Positions 40,752 to 49,348 of a DNA stretch of 49,381 nt are shown piece by piece (within the stretch, counting starts at the first letter, position 1; every line of letters begins with the position of its first letter). The DNA comes from Erysipelotrichaceae bacterium. GTDB lineage: Bacteria; Bacillota_I; Bacilli_A; Erysipelotrichales; Coprobacillaceae. The translations under genes were made by a program, and so were the position numbers. The notes under the pieces are model-generated. The model did not search any database. It was not told where the DNA came from and saw nothing but the letters and a program-made list of their open reading frames with translations. The stretch lies in the NCBI GenBank assembly GCA_018365815.1, contig JAGZJH010000014.1, positions 1 to 49,381 on the forward strand, read 5' to 3'.

Positions 40752-42739
40752 AGATTAGCCTCCTCAAAAAATTCATCTTCACTTAAAATAGCAACTTTTA
40801 ATTTTTGAGCCTTTTCAAGTTTACTTCCGGCATCTTTTCCACAAATTAAATAATCAGTTTTGGAAGAAATTGAATTTGTCACTTTAGCCCCTAGTGAAGT
40901 GAGTAATTCCTTGATTTCATTACGTGTATATTTTTCTAAAGTTCCTGTTACAACTACTGTTTTTTGACTAAATTTATGATTTGTTAATACATTTGTCTCT
41001 TTAAGATACTCCATGTTTAATCCAATTTCTTTTAATTGATCAATCAACTCCATATTCGACTGTTGATTAAAATACGATAAAATTGACTCACAAAGAATAT
41101 CACCAACATCATTAATACTTGTTAATTCTTGCGCATCAGTATCCATTAAGCGATCCATAGTTTTAAAATGTGCTGCTAATACTTCTGCCATTTTAGCTCC
41201 AACACCTTTAATTCCTAATCCAAATAATAATTTCTCTAACGAATTTTCTTTACTATGATTAATAGCATTAAGTAAATTATCCATTGACTTTTGTCCAAAT
41301 CCATCTAATTCCATAATTTCTTTTGCATGTTCATATAAATAATAAATATCTATAATATTTTTAATGAAGCCTTGATTATAAAATTGTTCAACAATACGAA
41401 TACCCATTCCATCAATATTCATCGCATCACGTGAAGCAAAATGAATAATTTTCTCGATATTTTTTGAATCACAATTTGGGTTATGACAAAAATAAGCCGC
41501 TTGGTCTGGCTCTTTTTCAAGTAACGTTCCACATTTTGGACAATATTTCGTCATTGCAAAAGGAATTTCATTTCCTGTTCTTCTTTCAATGACCGGACGT
41601 ACGACTTCAGGAATAACATCGCCAGCTTTTCTTATGATAACATAATCACCTTTACGAATATCTTTACTAACAACATTATCTTCATTATGCAAAGATGCAC
41701 GTTGAACAAGACTTCCAGCAACACGTACTGGTTCTAAAACTGCATTAGGAGTAATTTGTCCCGTTCTTCCGACAGTAAAAATGATATCTTTTAATTTTGT
41801 CACCACTTCTTGAGCAGGAAATTTATATGCAGTTGCCCATTTAGGAGATTTAGCTGTATATCCTAGTTCATCTTGTAGATCTAAATCATTGACTTTAATA
41901 ACAATTCCATCAATTTCATAACTTAAATCTTTTCTTTTTTCTGTCATTTCTTCAATATAAGCAATAACTTCGTTAATATCTTTACATTTTTTTGTTAATG
42001 GATTAGTTTTAAACCCTAAAGAAGTAATCCAATCTAACGCTTCTTTATGAGTATGTAAATCATAATCTTTAGCATCTGGTACATGATATAAAAAAGCGTC
42101 TAGTTGTCTTTTTGCCGCAACTGAAGAATCTAATTGGCGTACACTTCCAGCCGCTGCATTTCTACAATTCGCAAATAATTCTACACCATCTAATTGACGT
42201 TGGTGATTTAAACGTTCAAAAGATTTTTTAGGCATAAAAATCTCCCCACGAACTTCCAATTCACCTAAATATGAAATCGTTAAGGGAATAGATTTAATTG
42301 TTTTAACATTATGCGTAATATCTTCCCCCACAGTTCCATCACCACGAGTCGCAGCATATTCAAGTTCACCGTTTTTGTAAACTAATGAAACTGCCAATCC
42401 ATCAATTTTTAATTCGCACACATATTCAATTTTTGAAAGCACTGTTTCTCTAATTCGTTTATCAAAAGCAATTAATTCTTCATTAGAAAAAACATTGCTT
42501 AATGACAACATATTTTTAGTATGAATAATCTTTTTAAAAGAATCTAATACTGCTCCCCCTACCCTTTGTGTCGGTGATAAAGGTGAAGCGTATTGTGGAA
42601 ATTCTTGTTCTAAATGTATCAATTCTTGCATTAAACGATCATATTCTTGATCACTGATAGTTGGTTTATCTAAAACATAATATTCATAATTATATTGATT
42701 TAATAATTCTGTTAGTTCTTTAATCCTCGTTAATGACAT
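40748..42739 (-). CDS. ligA: NAD-dependent DNA ligase
   Basis: 663 aa from ATG 42739, with GGAG seven bases upstream; an ATG six codons earlier is less well placed. Adenylation motif CELKIDGLAVSLVY (Lys nucleophile), TRGDG, EVRGEIFM, then OB domain, a four-Cys zinc finger (YCPKCGTLL ... FCHNPNCDSKN), helix-hairpin-helix region and a C-terminal BRCT domain (VVVTGTLEKYTRNEIKELL). It seals nicks in replication and repair. First gene of the ligA-camS pair. Confidence 0.97.
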   Translation of the reverse strand: MSLTRIKELTELLNQYNYEYYVLDKPTISDQEYDRLMQELIHLEQEFPQYASPLSPTQRVGGAVLDSFKKIIHTKNMLSLSNVFSNEELIAFDKRIRETVLSKIEYVCELKIDGLAVSLVYKNGELEYAATRGDGTVGEDITHNVKTIKSIPLTISYLGELEVRGEIFMPKKSFERLNHQRQLDGVELFANCRNAAAGSVRQLDSSVAAKRQLDAFLYHVPDAKDYDLHTHKEALDWITSLGFKTNPLTKKCKDINEVIAYIEEMTEKRKDLSYEIDGIVIKVNDLDLQDELGYTAKSPKWATAYKFPAQEVVTKLKDIIFTVGRTGQITPNAVLEPVRVAGSLVQRASLHNEDNVVSKDIRKGDYVIIRKAGDVIPEVVRPVIERRTGNEIPFAMTKYCPKCGTLLEKEPDQAAYFCHNPNCDSKNIEKIIHFASRDAMNIDGMGIRIVEQFYNQGFIKNIIDIYYLYEHAKEIMELDGFGQKSMDNLLNAINHSKENSLEKLLFGLGIKGVGAKMAEVLAAHFKTMDRLMDTDAQELTSINDVGDILCESILSYFNQQSNMELIDQLKEIGLNMEYLKETNVLTNHKFSQKTVVVTGTLEKYTRNEIKELLTSLGAKVTNSISSKTDYLICGKDAGSKLEKAQKLKVAILSEDEFFEEANL

Positions 42740-42927
42740 AACATCACTCCATTTCACTTCACTATTATATCAAAATTATATTGTCATTCAAATAAATAAA
42801 CAAAAAACTTTTTATTTGTGTTTATTTAAAGTAAAAAGAAGATTTTTTGAAGTTTGTATTTACGATTTCTCTTTTTTATTAACAAAAAGAAATTATCTTA
42901 TATTTTTCTTCATTTTATCTTCTTTTT

Positions 42928-44232
42928 TTACTTATAGATTTTAAATTGAACTCCGTTATTAATATTTTCAACCATAATTTGGTATCCAAACATATCAACA
43001 ACCTTTTTAACAATACTTAACCCCAATCCAAAATTGCCTTTTTCACCTTTTGTAAACGGATTGAAAATCGTTTTAATTAATTCATCCTCAATTTCAGGAC
43101 CATCATTATATATTGCTAACATATCTTTTCCTAGCGTAATTAAAATTTTTTGATGACAATATCTTTTAGCGTTTTCAATAATGTTTTCAACGACATTACG
43201 CCAATGTTCTTCTTGACCTAAAAAGTACACTTCATCATCTAAAAGATTGATATCAATTAGGTTGTTATTTACATCAAGTTGCTCTTTCACTTTTGTGATT
43301 AATTGGATCATATTAATTTCTTCAAGTTCTATTTCATCTTGTTTTAAATAATCTAAACGATTTAGATATAAGAAAGATTTTACCTTATCTTCTAAACGAT
43401 TAGCATTTTCCAAAATAACGTCTAGCGATGATTCTTTAGTTCCATATGGATAAATATCATCTTTCATACTTTCACTATAACTTTTAATCACTGCAATTGG
43501 TGTTTTTAAATCATGTGAAATATTATGCATTAGTTCTTCTTTTAACGATTCTTGTTTTTCTAATTCTATTTCCATTTCAATTAGTGCTGTTGAAACCTTT
43601 CCAATTTCATCTTTACGCTTAATGTTCAGTTTTCCTTTTTCACCATGTTTAATTTTATTAATATAATTTTCAATTTGATAAAGAGGTTTAATCAAAGTTC
43701 CTACCCAAATAACCATTACTAAAGCAACGATAAATAAAACTATATACTGTACGTAAACAAGTTCATTTAAAATAGATTGGATAAGCTCTAACGAATAGTC
43801 TCCATAAATAAAAGAAACTAAATAACCTGAATTTTCTATACGTTGTATTTTATAATACATTCCTTCACTATCCGAATTTATTCGATAATATCCCGTATCT
43901 TCTTTTTGATTAATTAAATCATATGAAAAAACATTTACCATTAAATTATTCGCAACATTTTGACTTAACGGTAAAACTGACTGCCAACTGATTTTGCTAT
44001 TTGAAACATCGACGTAAATATGATAGACTTGCCGACTATCTCCTGAATCAACCGGGTTATAAAAATCATTTAAATAACTATTTTGGCTACTATCGATAAG
44101 ATCATACATTTGGTTTGAAACTAAACGGTTTAAGTTTTTATTAATTAAAGGTGATACAACAAAGATAATGACTAAAACAATAGCAAGTAATAAAATTAAT
44201 AATTGCTTTAGTAAACTTAATTTTTTAAACAT
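42928..44232 (-). CDS. Two-component sensor histidine kinase
   Basis: 434 aa. Membrane helices at about 7-29 and 159-181 flank an extracytoplasmic sensor of about 130 residues; HAMP follows. The phosphoacceptor is His240 in HNISHDLKTPIAVIKSYSES. The ATPase domain shows NVVENIIENAKRY (N box), IYNDGPEIED (G1-like) and GLGLSIVKKVVD (G2). It overlaps the response regulator gene by one base. The signal is unknown; the neighbouring cdaA-cdaR genes suggest, but do not prove, an envelope or osmotic theme. The 188-base space to ligA holds only A/T-rich sequence. Confidence 0.93.
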   Translation of the reverse strand: MFKKLSLLKQLLILLLAIVLVIIFVVSPLINKNLNRLVSNQMYDLIDSSQNSYLNDFYNPVDSGDSRQVYHIYVDVSNSKISWQSVLPLSQNVANNLMVNVFSYDLINQKEDTGYYRINSDSEGMYYKIQRIENSGYLVSFIYGDYSLELIQSILNELVYVQYIVLFIVALVMVIWVGTLIKPLYQIENYINKIKHGEKGKLNIKRKDEIGKVSTALIEMEIELEKQESLKEELMHNISHDLKTPIAVIKSYSESMKDDIYPYGTKESSLDVILENANRLEDKVKSFLYLNRLDYLKQDEIELEEINMIQLITKVKEQLDVNNNLIDINLLDDEVYFLGQEEHWRNVVENIIENAKRYCHQKILITLGKDMLAIYNDGPEIEDELIKTIFNPFTKGEKGNFGLGLSIVKKVVDMFGYQIMVENINNGVQFKIYK

Positions 44233-44888
44233 TAGTCAAGTCGATAGCCAAAACCGTAAATTGTTTTTATATTTAAATTCGGCATTTTCTTTCTTAATCT
44301 TCGCAAAGTATCATCTACAACGCGATCACTACCAAAATAAAATTCTTCCCATACTTTAGCTAAGATTTGTTCTCTTGAAATTGCCAAAGATTTGTTTTTT
44401 AAAAAATAAAGCAGCAATTCATATTCTTTTGTTGTAAGTTCAATTTCACGATTATCTTCTAATACTTTACGTTTATCTTCATCGATTGTGTAACCATCAA
44501 TAAAAATTAACGTTGGATCATTACGATATACACGTTTTAAAATATTTTGGACCCTTAAAACCATTTCTTTAGTAGAAAATGGTTTAGTGATATATTCGTC
44601 GCAACCCTTTTCTAATCCTATAATACGATCTAATTCTTGATCTCTTGCTGACATAAACACAATTGGCATTTCCGGTTTTACTTTTTTTATTTGGTTTAAT
44701 AACTCGAATCCACTTTCGCGATCTAGCATAATATCAACAATCCAAAGATGTACATCGTCATCACAATGCAATAAAGCTTCATCATATGTATAAAAAGAAT
44801 AAACAATGTAACCTTCTTTTTCTAAATACGTTCTTACAAGATCGTTTAATTGCTTTTCATCATCAATAATATTAATACGATATTTCAT
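44232..44888 (-). CDS. OmpR/PhoB-family response regulator
   Basis: 218 aa from ATG 44888 (GAGGTG six bases upstream; a GTG at 44897 lies inside that site). Receiver domain: IIDDEKQ acidic pocket, phosphoacceptor Asp52 (WIVDIML), Thr/Ser in VFMSARD and Lys in YITKPFS. C-terminal winged helix: ELTTKEYELLLYFLKN and RVVDDTLRRLRKKM, ending TIYGFGYRL. Direct repeats upstream (44915-44960) could be its own binding sites. Confidence 0.95.
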   Translation of the reverse strand: MKYRINIIDDEKQLNDLVRTYLEKEGYIVYSFYTYDEALLHCDDDVHLWIVDIMLDRESGFELLNQIKKVKPEMPIVFMSARDQELDRIIGLEKGCDEYITKPFSTKEMVLRVQNILKRVYRNDPTLIFIDGYTIDEDKRKVLEDNREIELTTKEYELLLYFLKNKSLAISREQILAKVWEEFYFGSDRVVDDTLRRLRKKMPNLNIKTIYGFGYRLD

Positions 44889-44914
44889 TTTATTCACCTC
44901 GATTATACAATATC

Positions 44915-44960
44915 TTAATTATGTGATTATAATTTCGATTAATTATGTGAAACTATGTGA
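44915..44960 (-). promoter_or_regulatory. Direct repeats upstream of the response regulator gene
   Basis: TCACATAATTAA occurs twice on the minus strand (44950-44939 and 44926-44915) and a shorter TCACATAG once (44960-44953). TATAAT (44931-44926) lies between copies. OmpR-type regulators bind direct repeats in front of weak -35 regions, so this is a candidate autoregulated promoter. Confidence 0.5.
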
Positions 44961-44998
44961 GATTAAAATAGAGTGTACAAATCACTCTATTTTAATCT
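44960..44998 (-). terminator. Hairpin at the end of cdaR
   Basis: AGATTAAAATAGAGTG (44960-44975) pairs with CACTCTATTTTAATCT (44983-44998): a 16-bp perfect stem that includes the cdaR stop codon. T-rich stem, only a weak T tail. Probably separates cdaR from the two-component genes. Confidence 0.65.
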
Positions 44999-46364
44999 CT
45001 ATTTCTTCTTTACTTTCTAGTTTTGCATTTACCAGATTATCTTTCGACTGAATACTAACCTTAACTATATGCTCACCAACTTCTAAATTACTAATATCCA
45101 CACTTGCAACGATACTTTCAGCATCAAAGTTTGCTAATTTAGAGATTGCACCACTCACTTCAACTGTCGCACTTGATGAATTATTTAAGAAGATGACTGT
45201 ATGACCATTTTCATTTTCTACTTTAATTGGAATATTATTAATCGTTTTAGTAGTTCTTTTTTCTACCACGACATCAACACTGATATTTGTTAAGTTTCCT
45301 CGAACGTTTTCAGGATAATCAATATTGACTCCATGAATCATTGTTGACTCAGTAATTTCACTAATATCTACATTTGCTTTTACAGAATTAATATCTTTTA
45401 GAGTATCTTCATCACCATATAAATTTACTTTTGCTTCATTCGATGAAAAAGAAGCAATCGCTAAATTAGACTTCATTTGCCCTATCGGATTAATTTGAAT
45501 TGGAACCTGTTTACTAAAAGAAGTTACATTCACACTTACATCTACAGTATTTGGATCAATAGAGACATTTAATTCTTGTCCGCTAGCATCATAAGCCTTA
45601 ATTTCAGCTTTTTGGTTAAAGAATCCTGTAACTCCTTTAACGTCAATAACGGCATCAACATATCGAATTTGATCTAAGACACTTTTTCCACCAGTAACAC
45701 TTACTTCTGATTTAGATAGAATCGGTGTTTCAAGTACATATTTTTCATCTTTTTTATCTTCATTAATATAACGATATCCAATTGCAAAAACACGAGATTC
45801 TTTTGGACTTAATGTAATATCTACTTTTGCAGGCACTGCACTAGCGGTAATATTTTTAGAAATACCTTCTAGTCGCAAATCAACTGAGTGTGTACCTTCT
45901 GTTAGGTCAGTTGCGTCAATGTATAAACGATAGTCTTTTTTTAAAATTGCTGTTTGCACACTAATTGCATTTCCAACTAACATTAAACTAGCACTTCGAG
46001 TAACATCAGTGACGACATAATCATCATTAACATTGATTACTTCAATAGGAACCTCAGAAACAACTCGTCCAGTTGATGAAGTATTAAAATTATTTACGCC
46101 ACTTGTCATTAAAAACAACATTGCTGCCATCAAAAACGATAACCATCGAGCCTTTTTTCGATCCATTAAAATAGCGTCCATAATATGATTAATAGATTCA
46201 AAAAGTGACATCAACAAATCTAATAAAGTTCGATGACTTGTTTCTTCGTTTTCTTTTTTTTCATTATAAGTTTCTTCATTTCTTTTTTTATTTAAAAACT
46301 TTAAGAAAAAGTCGAAAGATGACTCTTCATCGGTCGTATTTTTTTCTTTTTTATCTTCAGACAT
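44982..46364 (-). CDS. cdaR: YbbR-domain protein, regulator of the diadenylate cyclase (CdaR)
   Basis: 460 aa. After a charged cytoplasmic extension of about 70 residues comes one membrane helix (about 73-89, WLSFLMAAMLFLMTSGV), then four YbbR-type repeats, each with a VPI(E/K/Q)(V/I) start: about 104, 200, 293 and 384. CdaR binds CdaA and modulates c-di-AMP synthesis. The N-terminal extension is unusual, since most CdaR proteins place the helix within the first 30 residues. It lies one base after cdaA. No glmM follows, unlike the classic cdaA-cdaR-glmM operon. Confidence 0.93.
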   Translation of the reverse strand: MSEDKKEKNTTDEESSFDFFLKFLNKKRNEETYNEKKENEETSHRTLLDLLMSLFESINHIMDAILMDRKKARWLSFLMAAMLFLMTSGVNNFNTSSTGRVVSEVPIEVINVNDDYVVTDVTRSASLMLVGNAISVQTAILKKDYRLYIDATDLTEGTHSVDLRLEGISKNITASAVPAKVDITLSPKESRVFAIGYRYINEDKKDEKYVLETPILSKSEVSVTGGKSVLDQIRYVDAVIDVKGVTGFFNQKAEIKAYDASGQELNVSIDPNTVDVSVNVTSFSKQVPIQINPIGQMKSNLAIASFSSNEAKVNLYGDEDTLKDINSVKANVDISEITESTMIHGVNIDYPENVRGNLTNISVDVVVEKRTTKTINNIPIKVENENGHTVIFLNNSSSATVEVSGAISKLANFDAESIVASVDISNLEVGEHIVKVSIQSKDNLVNAKLESKEEIEIKIE

Positions 46365-46365
46365 C

Positions 46366-47169
46366 TTAAATCACCCCGCTTTTATCTTTCCAACCTAGTT
46401 CATAGGCTAAACGTTCTTTAAATTCAGGTAAAGGAACTTTTATTAACTCGCCTTTTTTAGTAAACGAAACATTTCCGGATTCTTCAGAAACAATAACCGT
46501 CAAAGCATCACTTACTTCACTTAATCCTAATGCAGCACGATGTCTTGCACCATAAACAGGACTTAATTCTCGTGTTGTTGGCTCATAAAAAGCACTGGCA
46601 CAAGCAATTCGATCACCTTGAATAATCACTCCACCATCATGTAAAGTTGTTCCTTCATAAAATATAGTTAATAATAACTCCATACTTATATCTGCATTCA
46701 CTTTAGTTCCCGCATTAATATAATCTTGTAATGATTGATTCATTTCAAAAGAAATTAATGCGCCTACTCTATTAATTGAACAATAATTAATTGTCTTTGT
46801 AATTTCTTCTAAAATTCTTTCTTTATTTTGATCACTCACCAATGCTTGCACATTTGAACTAAAATTAACTTTTCCGATTTTTTCTAATGTTGCTCTGATT
46901 TCAGGCTGAAAGATAACAATAATTGAAACTCCCCCCCACATTAAAACCGTATCGACAAGACTTCCAAAAGTTTTTAAACTTAATGCACTACTGACAACTT
47001 TTATTAATAAAATAAATAAAATCCCTTTAAAAATTTGTAATGTCCTTAAATTCTTTCTTACAACTGCGATAATACAATCAAATAAAATCCATACTAAAAT
47101 CAAATCTAAAGCTAAATTAAAAAAATAAGAGATATTATTTAATGTAAAGATACTTTCCATTGATCCCAT
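46366..47169 (-). CDS. cdaA: Membrane diadenylate cyclase (c-di-AMP synthase)
   Basis: 267 aa. Three N-terminal membrane helices (to about residue 90) precede the DisA_N/DAC domain. The active-site motifs appear as LHDGGVII (usual DGA, here DGG) and ARHRAALGLSE (RHR), followed by IVSEESGNVSF. It condenses two ATP to c-di-AMP, which controls potassium and osmolyte transport. Start is uncertain: the ATG at 47169 is about 20 bases from the only good Shine-Dalgarno-like string (AAAGGGGGAAG), and no ATG/GTG/TTG start lies in between in frame. An extended -10 (TGATATAAT, about 47246-47238 on the minus strand) lies upstream. Confidence 0.94.
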   Translation of the reverse strand: MGSMESIFTLNNISYFFNLALDLILVWILFDCIIAVVRKNLRTLQIFKGILFILLIKVVSSALSLKTFGSLVDTVLMWGGVSIIVIFQPEIRATLEKIGKVNFSSNVQALVSDQNKERILEEITKTINYCSINRVGALISFEMNQSLQDYINAGTKVNADISMELLLTIFYEGTTLHDGGVIIQGDRIACASAFYEPTTRELSPVYGARHRAALGLSEVSDALTVIVSEESGNVSFTKKGELIKVPLPEFKERLAYELGWKDKSGVI

Positions 47170-47495
47170 AATATTCGACAGAAAAAATCTGACTTCCCCC
47201 TTTCATGGCACACAATTTTTAATTATTTCTCTAATCTATTATATCAAAATATCTATCTTTAGCATAGTAAGATTACATATTAATCTTACAGCAAATCATC
47301 ACCGTTTGTAGAAGTAGAAAACTTTTTTTCTAAATCAAATTAAATTCAAATCAATAAAATTATTTTATCAGATTTTCATCATAAAAAGACATCAAATGAT
47401 ATTAAGTTATCACTTTAATATTTTTTAATTTCTAAGCGATTTCAATTGCAACTTCTTATTTTTGTAGTAAAATAGATGTGTAAAGGAGTGAAATT
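47170..47495. other. Divergent promoter region between cdaA and pduL
   Basis: 326 AT-rich bases without a gene. Holds the extended -10 for cdaA and a pduL promoter (47446-47473). No riboswitch-like conserved structure was recognised. Confidence 0.55.
47446..47473 (+). promoter_or_regulatory. Promoter of pduL
   Basis: TTGCAA (47446-47451), 16-base spacer, TAAAAT (47468-47473), 22 bases before the ATG at 47496 with AAAGGAG between. Confidence 0.55.
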
Positions 47496-48065
47496 ATGGC
47501 AAAAGAAATTATTGTTGAAACATCTGCTAGACATGTTCATTTATGCAATAAAGCATTAACAGCACTATTTGGTGAAGGGTATCAATTAACTCACAAAAAG
47601 GATTTATCTCAACCAGGCCAATATGCTTGTGAGGAAAGAGTAACTGTTGTAGGAAGTAAAGGCGAAATGAAAAACGTTATCGTTTTAGGACCTACTCGTG
47701 ATCATACTCAAGTTGAGTTATCATTAACTGATGCAAGAAGTATCGGAGTTGTTGCTAAAGTTCGTGAATCTGGTGATTTAGAAGGAACAGAAGGTTGTAA
47801 ATTAGTAGGACCTAAAGGTGAAGTTGAAATTCCATTTGGTGTAATCGCTGCTAAAAGACATATCCATATGACACCAGAAGACGCTAAAGAATTTGGAGTT
47901 GAAGATAAACAAATCGTTAGTGTTGAAGTTGAAACAAATGGACGTTCATTAACTTTTGGTGATGTTGTTTGTCGTGTAAGTGCATCTTATGCAACTGCAA
48001 TGCATATTGATACAGATGAATCAAATGCAGCAGGTGGACCAAAAACTGGTAAAATCATTAAATAA
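47496..48065 (+). CDS. pduL: PduL-type phosphate acyltransferase (phosphotransacylase)
   Basis: 189 aa, without the N-terminal microcompartment-targeting helix. Two repeated metal-site regions: SARHVHLCNKALTALFG (HxH) near the N-terminus and AAKRHIHMTPEDAKEFGV (HxH) in the middle, with LGPTRDHTQVELSLTDAR and LVGPKGEVEIPFGVIAAKRH. It interconverts acyl-CoA and acyl-phosphate, most likely acetyl-CoA/acetyl-phosphate, in fermentation. Monocistronic with its own promoter and terminator; no microcompartment genes nearby, so it is the free cytosolic form. Confidence 0.95.
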   Translation: MAKEIIVETSARHVHLCNKALTALFGEGYQLTHKKDLSQPGQYACEERVTVVGSKGEMKNVIVLGPTRDHTQVELSLTDARSIGVVAKVRESGDLEGTEGCKLVGPKGEVEIPFGVIAAKRHIHMTPEDAKEFGVEDKQIVSVEVETNGRSLTFGDVVCRVSASYATAMHIDTDESNAAGGPKTGKIIK

Positions 48066-48162
48066 TTAGATTCAAAAATATTTATTTGATTAGTATTAGC
48101 AGTAAATTTTAGACTATGTGAAGTAGTGCAAATTCAATTGATGGAATACTAATATAATTAAT

Positions 48163-48205
48163 AAGGATTGATTTTTGTTTAATACAACGATTAATCCTTT
48201 TTATT
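48163..48205 (+). terminator. Terminator of pduL
   Basis: AAGGATT (48163-48169) pairs with AATCCTT (48193-48199), followed by a T tract. An additional inverted pair ATTAGTATT / AATACTAAT (about 48090-48153) lies in the 3' untranslated region. Confidence 0.7.
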
Positions 48206-48465
48206 ATAGATAAGATTTGTAAAAATTACCTACAAAGTATTAATTGCGAAATAAAATAACATTAGATATAACACTATATTCAAAGCATATTAACTTTAAA
48301 CTATCTTATTGATATAAATTTACTTAATGGATTAACTCAATTTAAAAAAATCTTTTGGTTTTATTTTAATTACCTACAATTTTAATAGCACAATTTTTAT
48401 ATCAACTACATCAAAACCGTCTCAATATTTAAAGCCTATTTTTAATTGTTTTTTTAGTCTCTCAT
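48206..48465. other. Very AT-rich non-coding stretch
   Basis: About 260 bases with no open frame of note and no clear signal. It runs into the degenerate tandem repeats and looks like decayed intergenic DNA next to mobile remnants. Confidence 0.5.
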
Positions 48466-48596
48466 TTATTTAAATAACCATGTTTAAAATCTATTATTTA
48501 CTTACTTGATTATTTTAACCGTTATGTTTTTAATCTATTCCTTACCCTCTTGATTATTTAAGCACTCCTATTTTAAATCTATTTTTTAATCATTCA
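48466..48596 (+). repeat. Degenerate 44-bp A/T tandem repeat, three copies
   Basis: Units at 48466-48509, 48510-48553 and 48554-48596. Each has TTATTTAA...TTTAAAATCTATT... and ends in CTTGA or TTCA. Identity between units is roughly 65-75% by eye. A fourth, partial copy may lie at about 48427-48464. Confidence 0.6.
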
Positions 48597-48616
48597 TTGT
48601 TGAAAATATCATAATA

Positions 48617-48650
48617 GGGTAGAGGAATAAATTTATTTATTCCTCTACCC
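48617..48650 (-). ncRNA. Group II intron domain VI-like hairpin
   Basis: GGGTAGAGGAATAAA and its exact complement form a 15-bp stem with a four-base loop, directly 3' of the domain V-like sequence on the minus strand. Confidence 0.6.
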
Positions 48651-48654
48651 ATTG

Positions 48655-48683
48655 ACCCATACGTACAGGTCTCGTATACGGTT
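48655..48683 (-). ncRNA. Group II intron domain V-like sequence
   Basis: Minus strand: ACCGTATACGAGACCTGTAC then GTATGGGT. It resembles the bacterial intron domain V consensus of a CCGTATACGAGA...CGTACGTACGGT hairpin. It follows the maturase stop codon by about 17 bases, the normal place. Confidence 0.6.
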
Positions 48684-48699
48684 TTACATTTATATCAAT

Positions 48700-49086
48700 T
48701 TACACACTCTTAAGATAATAGTTAAGGAGATTGACTAAACCAGGTTTTCCCCCTTTTCTTATGCCTAAAATTGTTGGTGATAGTATACAGTTCACTACTT
48801 TTAGCCTACTTCTTCTATACTACCCTATCCTTGTGTTTGCGCATTTATAGATTTCTTCGTCACTAAAGTTGCATCTACACGCTTTATTGAGTTTCATTAG
48901 ATTTCTATAAATCGTTTTCGGTTTCTTCCACTGTTTGATGATGATACATCTTATCTTGTGGCGCAACCATTGTCCAAATTCTTCTATATAGTTCTTTATA
49001 CACCCTATCCTATAATAGTTTATCCACCCTCTTACTATTTGATTTACTGTCTTGGTTTTACGTTTACCTTTTGGACTTCGATTTGT
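48700..49086 (-). pseudogene. Group II intron maturase (C-terminal fragment) with amber mutation
   Basis: Reads KTKTVNQIVRGWINYYRIG, FGQWLRHKIRCIIIKQWKKP, KTIYRNLMKLN ..., ANTRIG, then TAG (48822-48820) where maturases have Trp (GYW), then RRSRL, and ends GKPGLVNLLNYYLKSV before TAA. This is the GIIM maturase/X domain. Upstream it is closed by TAA in this frame, and another frame carries QKLDEAKWWIRLLNKS. The reverse transcriptase domain is absent. Confidence 0.8.
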
Positions 49087-49292
49087 TTAGTAACCTTATC
49101 CACCATTTAGCCTCATCAAGTTTCTGTTCGTACGCTCAAAAGAATTGTTATACCACTTCCTTCACCCATGACATCACTATCAACGGCTTGTGGTTTACTA
49201 TACTTGGCGGTAACTACCTGTGGTTGGTTTATCTCCAACTGAATTCATGCCATACCCAGCACACAAGAAAAAAGAACTATCTTTAATGATAT

Positions 49293-49348
49293 GATTCCTC
49301 CAAAGTAGACAACTAAAATAAATAAAGTTGTTTACGAAAGGAGGAATC
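49293..49348. repeat. Terminal inverted repeat/hairpin covering the IS transposase Shine-Dalgarno
   Basis: GATTCCTCC (49293-49301) pairs with GGAGGAATC (49340-49348), and inside it GTAGACAAC (49305-49313) pairs with GTTGTTTAC (49327-49335, one G-T wobble). The right outer arm contains the AAAGGAGG ribosome site of the gene starting at 49356, so external transcripts would hide it. Confidence 0.6.

Larger units (their letters stand above)
48612..49260 (-). mobile_element. Decayed group II intron, 3' part
   Basis: On the minus strand: a maturase-domain fragment (49086-48700), then a domain V-like sequence (48683-48655) and a domain VI-like hairpin (48650-48617), in the canonical intron order. 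The reverse transcriptase domains are missing. Upstream sequence to about 49260 is frameshifted and untranslatable. The 3' splice point would be a few bases beyond 48617. Confidence 0.7.

Noticed and set aside
42740..42927. Possible hairpin terminator between ligA and the kinase gene
   Set aside because: Only an imperfect A/T stem (around ATTTCTTTTT / AAAAAGAGAAAT) without a T tail was found.
48466..48596. CRISPR array
   Set aside because: The 44-bp units are contiguous and diverge throughout, without constant repeats separated by unique spacers, and no cas genes are present.
49071..49286. 71-codon plus-strand frame near the window end
   Set aside because: Runs opposite the group II intron remnant and shows no coding signal of its own.
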